From NCBI GenBank assembly GCA_964036315.1, contig OZ038480.1, positions 8,079,203 to 8,143,202 of the forward strand: a stretch of 64,000 bases of DNA. The letters run 5' to 3'. The translations under genes and the position numbers were made by a program. The notes under the pieces were generated by a model. The model was given only the letters and a program-made list of their open reading frames with translations. It was not told where the DNA came from and did not search any database. Within the stretch, counting starts at the first letter, position 1. Each line of letters starts with the position of its first letter. Origin of the DNA: Acanthosepion esculentum. Its lineage: Eukaryota > Mollusca > Cephalopoda > Sepiida > Sepiidae. Of the stretch, positions 55,171-64,000 are shown in pieces.

Positions 55171-55959
55171 GCGAATGAGAAATGTGTGCTGTGTTTGTAG
55201 TCAAATATTTTTTGTTTCAGATTATATGTCCTGATTGAGCAGCGTCGTTTGATTTGCTGAAAGATCTCCGTGTATTCATTTTTAACCACAATGTCTCATA
55301 AAAAGTGGTTCTATCACTGAAAGAAACAAGAAGATCTGGACGAAGACTCTCATCAGATTTCAAGAATCACATAAGAAAAGAAGAACTTTTTCACTAGAAG
55401 AAGAATCACTGGAAAACAAAAGCAGGATAGAACTCAAAATTCAAATTGTTGGTCGATATCTGTTCATTGCTGCATCCATTAAAGGAAGGAAAGGACGTAT
55501 AAAGGAAATCGCTTAAAAAGTCACAATTAAATTCCTCACATTTATCAACTTAAGTAATACAAGTAAAACTGGACCAAGTGCTGAACACCGACGATTACAT
55601 CACAAAAAAAATGGCTGTGTATCTTCGGATAACAAGTAAATTACATATTGGATATGCAGCGGGAAAGGCTACGAATTCCAGAACTATTCATCGATCCAAA
55701 AGAAGAAAGGTGACCCTAAACCGAACTACAGCAACACTGATAATACCACTACCAGTACCAACAAATTAACTTCCGAATCAGAGATCTAATCATAGTGAAT
55801 ATGAAGAGCCTGAAAGTTCTGAAGAACAATCCACAAGAAAACAAAAAATATATAGCAAAACCAAAACCAAAACCAAATTAGTAACATCTTTAAACTAATA
55901 AACCACCAAATGTTTATCGGTAATTACCTCTTCTTGACTGATGTTGAGACACCTTTAGT
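55171..55959. other. Unassigned sequence upstream of the transposase relic
   Basis: Lysine-rich short reading frames may be the decayed 5' part of the same element. No family recognised. Confidence 0.4.
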
Positions 55960-56760
55960 ATTTACTTTAGTATTTATTTACTGATCCACTATTACAGAAA
56001 CTGTTAAACTTTAAAAAAAGATATAAAGAAAACACTACACTTAGAAAATTGGTCATTGCATTTTGATGGTAAAGGAATTGACGGTCAAGTGCTTGGTTTG
56101 AAGAATGAAAGAAAAGAAGTTAATTTAGAAGCATTACATCTAACAAATGGTAAGTGGACACTGTTGTCAAAGGAATAACAGGCTTTTCTGGATGAGTACA
56201 GTTCATGGAAATACACAAATATGATATTGTTGCCGACACTACGAATGTGAACATCGGAAGAAGGAATGAGATTTTGTCATTCAGTTACAAAGTCTCTTTG
56301 TTCAAAAGAAACTGGCTGTCAATATTATGATCTAAGACCGAGTGTTTCGATTAGTAACGAATTACAAATTGGAGGAAACAAAACTTCGCCCAATATCGTA
56401 TATCCGTGAACTTGTAAATAACTACGAACAGCACAAGAATTTCAACAATAGAAAAGAAGAGATTACTGAAAAGGCAGGATGTCGTAACGATATGAAGTTT
56501 TTATTTCATTTAAACTTTATGCTTTTTCGAAAAAAATGGAAGATTTCCTAAGGGGGAATTTCAAAAAACTATTTAACTTAAGTAATGCAAAATGGAATTC
56601 CAGTGAAATAATTTTTCTTTTGCGAATTATTCTTCTAAGAGAGGAACAGAGAATCGCTACTCGAAATTTGTCGATTCATATCTTACAGAAGAGGGGACCA
56701 TTGATTTATTCTAGTTTTTGTCTGTCGACCAGACGAATAACCACTTCATAAAATAAGACT
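55960..56760 (+). pseudogene. Decayed transposase-like gene (family uncertain)
   Basis: Pieces in changing frames: LENWSLHFDGKGIDGQ, LEALHLTNGK, V-V-K-G-I-T-G, YDIVADTTNVNIGRRNE, TSPNI-like then ELVNNYEQ, RNDMKFLFHL, LSNAKWNS and I-L-L-R-E. A D-T-T-N-x-N-x-G motif followed by a W-N-S motif recalls RNase H-fold transposases of the hAT type, but I cannot name the family with certainty. At least five frameshifts. Confidence 0.5.
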
Positions 56761-58284
56761 TGCATACTCAATGCTATTCAGGTAAAAAGTTCGGATTTCA
56801 AATGTTGCTGGTTAAGATAGATAGGACCTCCCCACTTAAAATGATGCTATCCAACAGTCTTCTTTTTCTTATTTCTTAGACTTAGCATTTCCCATGTTTT
56901 AAAAAAAGAAGAATCATTGCATATAACAGAGTCTAAAATGTAATATAAACACCTGCGAAAAGATGAAAATGTAATTTCAAAACTATTTCTGAGTTTCTCT
57001 GGAAAATTTCATCTATTTCTCAGTTTTCATGCCGCTGGTTAAATGAGCTTTTTAAATATTTGCCATCTTAAGTTCTACCTCTAAATCTTCCAAGCCACAC
57101 GTGTGAATAAGCACTTCGTTTGCCATTTTAATAATCAGTCGTTGCTATGAGTATCTGGAACATCTGTGAAACATTAACCTTCCATTTAATATACTCACTG
57201 ATAGGACAGATTAAATGAAACAATACAATTTCTGATGGGATCTTTACACTCAAGTGGCTACCCTAATTCTCATACGATTTCTTCTTGTGAGAAACTGTAA
57301 AATATCGCGTATTTCTATGTGTTCTTCCACGCAAAACTCATGGAAATAAAAGCTCATAATATGGTTGCTGTATCCACGATGCAATAAATTAGATTTGACT
57401 ATTAATCATGTCATATGAATCATACAGACTTAGTATAATTTTAAAATACAATATTTTTTTATAATTTTTAGTATTTCCTTAGCGAAGAAAACGGCGACTT
57501 ACCTCGTCAAACCAAGCGACAGCGCGTCGCGTCTATCCTACGACGGAAAATGTGTCGAAAAAGAAAATTACTTACCAAAAAAAAAAAAAAAAAAAAAGGG
57601 GGCACGTATTCCGCATGACATGCTGAAAACGGAATGTTTAAATTAAAAAAAAAAATCCGTCGCAGGAGTCGCTATAAAAGTATTTTGATATGCAAAATTG
57701 GGCGTCCTCTCTCAGTTGTCGAAGAAAAAAAAATGCTCGGTCGATAAAAGCAGTTGGTGTTCTCGAATTGGTGTATTTTGGCTACCGCGTTTGTTGGAGA
57801 GTGAGCTATTTTTCTGACTGGTGACGTGCACTGTGATTTGTGAGATAGTACCTGTGAATCGAGTTTTCGGCATTTCTTTCTTCCCCCGATATTCAATTCT
57901 GAACTTACATTGATTTGTTCTCTGCGTTGTGGAAGTAATCTGCGACAAATACTTTGCTTTCAGAACGCTTACAATTTTTAAAGCTCATGCAAAAAAAAAA
58001 AAAGATATACATACAAAAGCTATGAAAATAATACGAATGACCTTCATCAGTACTAGTTTTTTTTTTTAGATGATTTCTGTTTAAAATGACATAAAGCATA
58101 GAAACAATTACTAATAATCTATATGTGAATATTTTTTAGTTTTCTTAGACAAAATAGAACCTTTTTATCTTCATGTCTTGAGTACGAACGTCAAAATCCG
58201 TTGTTTCTGTTGTGGTTGATCGAGAAAACAAGACAGAATAAAGTCGAAATCACGTAGAAAACATGAAATGTCAAACCGTTAGAT
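56761..58284. other. Intergenic sequence
   Basis: Poly(A) at 57577-57597. Nothing else recognised. Confidence 0.55.
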
Positions 58285-58373
58285 TACCTGTAGTTCAGTC
58301 AATAATAAAATCTACTATTCCGCGTTAACAGGTCCATCTCAAGCCAAAAGAACTTGCGTTCGAACCTCACCAA
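58285..58373 (+). repeat. tRNA-derived SINE head
   Basis: A-box-like TGTAGTTCAGTC and B box GCGTTCGAACCTC. The spacing is too long for a tRNA gene. Confidence 0.5.
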
Positions 58374-58685
58374 GAATTTTTTTTCCGATCCGCAGTGACG
58401 ACTCAATGCCATAAATTGAGAACTTGATTAAAGTTGCGATAAAAGCCAACAAAACAATAAATATGAAATAAAATACGATTCAAAAACTTGAGCATAAAAA
58501 CGGAAATTTTTATAAATGATTTTCATGATACTATATCTAAACAATACTTATATAGAAGTTTTTTTCAGAAATGAATTGAGAAATATACTAATAGAAAATA
58601 AATTGTTAACTGCTATCTTTGTAAATGTATTTTTTGCTTCGTAAATGTTTTATTTTGCCCTAAATTTGATTTGCGATTAAGAAAT
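58374..58685. other. AT-rich sequence
   Basis: Possible SINE body; nothing definite. Confidence 0.45.
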
Positions 58686-58946
58686 ACTTACACTATTTAC
58701 ATTAGTCGGATTGCTATCCTCATCTTCATTGCCATATTCACAACGTTTCGGCCGTTGTGCGCTCCGGCCTTCTGCAGGTGATTTCTTTCGTCCACCGCGG
58801 TAGATTGTTCTAGTTCCACGTGCCATGCCTCTTCCGTGTGTCTCAGTTATTTTCCTTTAATTCAACTCTCAAAGTTTGTTTCACCCTGCTGTGGCCTGGT
58901 ATTGAACTCACAGCTCTTTCGGTCTTGTCATTGGATCAAACTGCTA
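58686..58946 (-). repeat. tRNA-derived SINE, copy 4, truncated
   Basis: Same family as 18982-19507: tail, cctgcagaaggccggagc, cggccgaaacgttg and body on the minus strand. The tRNA head is cut where a solo LTR starts. Confidence 0.85.
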
Positions 58947-59297
58947 TACATGTTCACCGTAGTCTGAATGTAGAAAATCAACGTAAGTAATTTGTTCAAT
59001 GAAACAATGCCAATATCGAGTAGCAGCTGTTCAATAATTCTTAAGGTCTTCCATATCAGAGGTTGGCAGTGAATATTCGGAGAGAGTAGGAAAGCGTAGT
59101 TCTTCAGGTCTTTCATATGACAGGTTAGCAGTGGATATTCCGACAAGAAAAAACAAAACAAAATAGCCGCCTTTATATACGTCGGATTGAATATTTCAAG
59201 TCTACTGATTGGTTAACCTTCTCTTGGTAAACTATAAAATGAGTCAGCTCATTTTGGTTGGCTCACTAGTAAATAGAGTATACAAAAAACTGCAACA
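58947..59297 (-). mobile_element. Solo LTR (family 2), copy 2, diverged
   Basis: Matches 40016-40324 from catgttcacc to the end, with a ~50-bp internal duplication (cttaaggtcttccatatca / cttcaggtctttcatatga). The first ~8 bp are lost at the SINE junction. TATA on the minus strand near 59172 and the aaaatgagtcagctcatttt palindrome at 59236-59255 are kept. Confidence 0.82.
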
Positions 59298-59451
59298 CAA
59301 ACCAACGTCTTTATTCACTTAGTCATGTTCTCCACTGGGCCTTGTGTCTTTGAGCACATCTACGGATGAATTTTGGGGACTTATAAATCTCAGCATCCAT
59401 TTTTTTGTAATTTTTCTGTTATTATTATTACTTTTTTACCATTATTATTGC

Positions 59452-59783
59452 TGTTGACCATGTTCACCATAGTCTATGAATATAGAATACAGCGCAGTAC
59501 GTAATCTGTTCAATGAAACAACGTTAAAGATTAACACTCACGAGTCAGACACTCTACTGAATCTGACTATATTTCTAATACCACCAGCAGCTGTTCCATA
59601 ATTTTTCAGTCTTCGATATCAAAGGCTGGCTGTGCATATTCGGGAAAAACATGGCCGCCTTTATACAGGTAAATTGCATATTTTGAGCGTTCTGATTGGT
59701 TAATCTTCTATTGGGGAACTATAAAATGAGTCAGCTCATTTTGGCTGGCTCAATAGTACACCAGGGAACCCAAAACTCCAACA
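59452..59783 (-). mobile_element. Solo LTR (family 2), copy 3
   Basis: 332 bp, TGTTGACC...CCAACA, close to copy 1. TATA near 59660 (minus) and palindrome 59723-59742 are present. No clear target duplication (attgc versus atttt). Confidence 0.85.
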
Positions 59784-59792
59784 ATTTTTGTT

Positions 59793-60070
59793 GTTATTCA
59801 TTGCTTTTCTTTAGCATTCCTCATTACTAGTTTCGAATGTGTATTCATTTCTATGCTTGGTCGGATTTTGTGGCCTAGAATATGTGATGATTCTCCAATT
59901 TTTCGATGTTCTCTGACTATTATTTCAACCTCATCCTAACCTTTGAGGAATCAGAGAGCCGAGTTCGAATTCCAGTAAATAGCAGGACAGACTGGGTTCT
60001 ATAGCCTTGGATGGCAACTGCGGAGGGTCGTTTGGGGACCTTGTGGTACTCAGTGCACCAGGTCTCTGAT
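59793..60070 (-). repeat. SINE-associated block and tRNA-like fragment
   Basis: 59830-59885 reverse-matches gaccaagcatagaaatgaat of the 21.1 kb block. A plus-strand B box GAGTTCGAATTCC lies at 59964-59976, followed by a short body. Confidence 0.5.
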
Positions 60071-60583
60071 TACAGAAAAATACAAAAAGAAATTAAAAAC
60101 ATCCGCAAAATAGGAAGATGAAAAAAATAAACTATCTGTAAAAATGTCACAAAAAGATAGCTGAGAAATCTTAAAAAATGAATGCAAGAATTGAATTGAA
60201 ACGCAAGAAACCATTTAAATGAGCTGATGTTGTGCCTGACAACAGTGATCAAAGATGAAGATTGTCAAAAATATTGACTAAAGAAATGACAGTCATCAGG
60301 TAAATATCTCCAAAAGAAATTTGTTGAACAATAATACTTAACGATGAATGCAATACTACATCGGATAGACCTGATGACTGGACACGAAGTTGGGTTCTTT
60401 ATGAAAATCTTCAACAGATAAAAATTAGAAAATCAAATGGTGAACTGAGTTAACACTTTGGTGGATAATATTAACAGTAATTCAAATTACATGTCCATTC
60501 AAAAATCATAATAATGTCAAGAGTAATACAGTGAATTTTAGACAAGAGCATTTTTAATTTTTAGCGTGATAAACAAAACCTAA
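60071..60583. other. Intergenic sequence
   Basis: Nothing recognised. Confidence 0.55.
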
Positions 60584-60872
60584 TGTTATGGTCCAATATC
60601 CTCGCACCACTGTTATGGTCCAAGGTTAGGACCAAGGAAGAACAAAACGAACACAAGAGTAGGAATAACAAAGATATATTAAACAGAATAATAATAATAC
60701 AAGAAGTTGAAAGGTGTTAGTATGACTGTCAGTCTGGTTTAGAGTGAACTACTATTGTCTCGACTCGATCCGTCTCGACTCGTTCCACTTCCTCTATCGT
60801 CTCTCTTGAGAGGCGCAGTCTTTATAGTGTCAGGAAGAGTTCATTGTCGTTACAGGTAATATCCCATAACAT
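60584..60872 (-). mobile_element. Solo LTR (family 1), unexpanded copy
   Basis: TGTTATGG...CCCATAACA, 289 bp, flanked by cctaa and tctaa (4 of 5 match). Homologous to both outer parts of 32131-33240 but without the GC-rich repeats; a gactcgatccgtctcgactcg stretch is at that place. Confidence 0.82.
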
Positions 60873-61414
60873 CTAAATAGTATATTCCTCTTAAAAGCTC
60901 TTTATTTTTCGTCTTGCTAAAAAGGTTCAAAAACACCGACAGTAATCACTTCAGATATCTTTCTAATAGAAGATCTGTGGAAAATCCTTCTAAACAATAT
61001 CCAAGAAAATATATTATTATGGAATCATGTAAATCTGCTACACGCAATATTAAAGTGTAAACAGTAAAAAGATAACGAAATTAATAACTGAAAAACTGAA
61101 GTCTGTTTTAGAAATTCAAGGAATCTATATTTACATTAAAATTAGTATTTTTAGTTATATGAAATATTGAGTTAATCAAATACATTTTGTTCTGGTCAGT
61201 ATCTTTCGCTTTTCGATAAGGACAGATATTATGAACTGAAAAATAATACGTTACATTGCTCATATAGATATAAGTATATCCTAATAATTTTGTCAACATC
61301 TGTTATTCCAGGCTAAATTTATTGTGAAAATATTGACTTGCATAATAAAATGTAACTTCAATGTACGTGCAAAATTGAAGTGTCGACTACGCTATTATTT
61401 ATTCAGATGTCGCA
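60873..61414. other. Intergenic sequence
   Basis: Nothing recognised. Confidence 0.55.
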
Positions 61415-61560
61415 CCCAACCAACAGAGTCGTTAGATCCGACAGGCTTTAAACCGTCTCTGCCACGCAGTGCGTCGACTACTGAGTTGCATTTTGCCTTA
61501 TAAACGCAAATCTCTCTCAGACTCTTGGAACATTCATATCTTCCTAATTTCGTATACTAA
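61415..61560 (-). repeat. tRNA-derived SINE (fourth family), degenerate
   Basis: Shares gatccgac, gtcgacta and gccttataaa...cgaaat-type blocks with 61738-61900. The B box is damaged. Confidence 0.6.
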
Positions 61561-61737
61561 CTGAAACAAAACAATTTCTAAAGAATGGGTTTTTATTTAT
61601 TCATTCGACAGATTTTTATTACTTGAACGTTATTTTTAGTGGATACTCATATTTGAATAGACGCTCCGTTTGTTTATTAAGCAGTAGATTTATTTATTTT
61701 CGCCTGCATTCCTGAATATTCTAGAAATCGTATTAAA

Positions 61738-61900
61738 GAAAAACATGCGCTCTCCGACAGGATTCGAACCAGCGTCTTCCGTGTAAGATCCGACGTGCTT
61801 TTAGACCATCTTGGCCACGGTATGTGTCGACGATCAATCAAAGTTGAATAGTGCCTTATAAATATCGACGTTTTCTTTAAGATTTCTAGAATATTCTGGC
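61738..61900 (-). repeat. tRNA-derived SINE (fourth family)
   Basis: Minus strand: A box GTGGCCAAGATGGTC and B box GGTTCGAATCC, 40 nt apart, as in tRNA genes. Acceptor ends do not pair and body sequence follows. Confidence 0.7.
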
Positions 61901-62079
61901 CGGTCTTCAACAGCAGCAGCAGCTGTAACCAAAAGCGAAAAGCTTCGGTGAACTCAGTCAAGCACAACCCCACCAAAAAAACAAACAAAAAAAACAAAAA
62001 TAAAAAACAGCAGCAGCAGAGGTGATCATCATCAGAAAGATTCAGTTTAAGTCTCTTAGTTCTCGACAAGCGCCAAGAG
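61901..62079. other. Sequence with (GCA)n and A-rich runs
   Basis: agcagcagcagc near 61912 and cagcagcagcag near 62008. Confidence 0.6.
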
Positions 62080-62291
62080 TGGATTCAAGCATTAGTGACA
62101 TAGTATATGTAAGTTCAATCCCTGGGCTGGGCAGTGTATAATGGAACTCACTGGAAACAGGGCGAGCAATAGCTGAACAGTACTAAAAATATCAAATAAA
62201 CGAGATATCCCTCGATATGAGTAGTGGAACGAGAAAACTCTACCCCGTTGATTAAATAAAGGGTTCAGTTTGGAATTCTCTGTAGTCTATC

Positions 62292-62376
<85 letters not shown>

Positions 62377-62480
62377 GATGAAAGGCACAACAACGCTGTG
62401 AGAACAACAAATATGAGGACAATTGTTCAAACGTAAATAGTGTAAATAATGATAATTCCTCATCTCAGAAATTTAGGCAG
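62080..62480 (+). repeat. tRNA-derived SINE, copy 5, split by (TA)n
   Basis: B box AGTTCAATCCCTGG near 62111, body aaataaagggttcagtttgg, then (TA)n at 62296-62373, then tail cctgatgaaaggc, ggacaattgttc and cctcatctcagaaattta. Confidence 0.75.
62296..62373. repeat. (TA)n microsatellite
   Basis: Pure TA run inside the SINE. Confidence 0.98.
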
Positions 62481-64000
62481 AAAAACCCTTCAATTGCAGA
62501 ATAAAATATGCAAATGAAAAAAAAATGGCGGCGTCATAAAAACGCCAGTCATATTAGAAATTATATGCACTAACAGTAGGAAATGAAATAACATTAAAAA
62601 AAAATAAGACACCTGAATTCACTAAAACTATGTTCTAAAACCATAAATCTGTTCGTTAGATAAAGGTGAAGGAGTTTATTTATGGATGTCACTGCTTACA
62701 ACGAAAAAATAGAATCACTATTAATCGACACTCATGTTTATGAAAAATGAAGGAACGTTGAAACAATAAGGAGACATACAACTTCAAGAATTTTATCAAA
62801 ATAATCATAAACATGAAATTAAAAGACTACCGTCTAAAGATACTTTGACTCTATAGCTTACCAAAAAACAATGTCATAACAGAACAATGCTAAATTTTCG
62901 AAGGCAACACCTTATAAGATAAGAATAACCCAAAGCTATGCCTACTTATCCACGAATACATGGAAATTGGTCAATTTTGTAAAAAGTTAGGTTTTTATAA
63001 ATTTAATCATAGTTATTACAAACAAAAATTCAACGAAAAATTTTCCTCACGTTGGTGTAAATGCATGTTTATTTTTGGAATTCTTAGAATCCGGCCCATT
63101 TCAGAATATGATGCTTCTAAAGTTTTCATTGTATGGATGACAACTTGCACATGTACCCTTGCAAACTAGAATTATTCGATAGCATAAATAAACTCCATCA
63201 TGACAATTCGACCACGGTGAGGTTCATGATCAGAAAGTAAACATTTTTAAGAATTTCTAGTGTATAGAAAATGATGATAAAATAGAATTGAACGTAACGA
63301 AAATGCTTCATTTCAAGCTTCAGGTTTCGCTGAAAGATCAGCCCTCACTGTGCATCGCTATGCGAGTATTCAGTTTTAAGTATTTCGTATAGAAATCATA
63401 CTTAAAAAAATGGCTGAATTGGAATCGCAGAACAGTTTGTGGATTACATCTGGCTAAGCACACGGGAACAGAATTGAAGACATTTTCTCGGCTTTCTGTA
63501 CGTCTAAAACTGTGCATGCATTACTTTATTTAATCGAACTAGGGCTTAATCAAATATATTTTTATTAACTTATAATAATGGTGTCATAAAATGCAATCTA
63601 TTTGATGAACTGTGTTATAAAAATCCATTATTTCTATTTTTATTGGCCTTCAACGACCATAAGACTTCGTTCGCCTTCATGGCCTCGTTAAACCTATTAC
63701 TTCTTATTGATTTCTCCAACGTCCCGATGTACAGCGAATGACGTAGAGTAACGTAACCGTTCAATTATTGGGAATTGATTTATTTAGATCTTCACATTTC
63801 AGTTAATATTTTTCTTGATGCAAAATCACAAGATTTACGTGCGATGTTTCACCTCAAATACTACTCTGACATCAACTGATTAATAATATTCTATTAAGAA
63901 TCGGCTGATATAATTAAAAAGATGTTTTCTTTCATTCTCTATACATATATCGCTTCAAAACAGCATTCAGCCAAGCATATGATATCGAAATTTCATATAT
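62481..64000. other. Intergenic sequence to the window end
   Basis: No gene, RNA or repeat family recognised. Confidence 0.55.

Noticed and set aside
61755..61830. Functional tRNA gene on the minus strand
   Set aside because: A and B boxes are good, but acceptor ends do not pair and there is a second related copy with SINE body sequence.

Overview
The window looks like gene-poor, repeat-dense nuclear DNA from an animal. I infer a coleoid cephalopod, most likely an octopus. The grounds are very AT-rich DNA crowded with (TA)n tracts of 40-150 bp, Tx1-type L1 LINEs, GIY-YIG Penelope-like (PLE) remnants, several tRNA-derived SINE families, Tc1/mariner/maT DNA transposons and a Ty3/gypsy element. 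I find no host protein-coding exon I could defend. Every recognisable coding stretch belongs to a mobile element, and all of the large ones are broken. The species call is inference.

Layout. 1-5 kb: (TA)n tracts, hammerhead-ribozyme-like repeats and a maT (DD37D) transposon remnant. 5.0-12.35 kb: a near full-length Tx1-clade LINE with a 32-bp tandem array just upstream, ORF1, a small overlapping ORF and ORF2 (endonuclease, RT, zinc finger). 12.35-16 kb: a hammerhead repeat, a mariner with long TIRs, foldbacks and a piggyBac-like MITE. 16.8-23.5 kb: decayed non-LTR elements, one split by a SINE with a 12-bp target duplication, plus tandem SINE blocks. 23.9-28.4 kb: a nearly intact DD36E Tc1 element, three more hammerhead repeats, a CATA-rich array and a PLE GIY-YIG fragment. 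28.6-38.5 kb: SINEs, a solo LTR carrying three GC-rich hairpin repeats, a 5S rRNA-derived sequence and LINE remnants. 39-46 kb: short-unit tandem arrays, a solo LTR, a long perfect-looking foldback and two minisatellite arrays facing each other. 46.0-50.2 kb: a Ty3/gypsy element with identical LTRs but no RT/RNase H. 50.3-52.1 kb: two abutting Tc1/maT elements. 52.9-54.3 kb: an array of heat-shock elements with a TATA box in front of a Tx1 LINE 3' fragment. 54.5-64 kb: a nested palindrome, a decayed transposase, more SINEs and solo LTRs.

The most interesting signal is a set of repeats ending in (TA)n that carry hammerhead ribozyme motifs. One family has the usual CTGANGA core. Three or four others share TTGATAA, which replaces the conserved C3-G8 pair with a U3-A8 pair. 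In the best copies stems I, II and III can all be drawn. Together with the GIY-YIG PLE fragment, this suggests PLE- or retrozyme-type retroelements using a variant hammerhead core.
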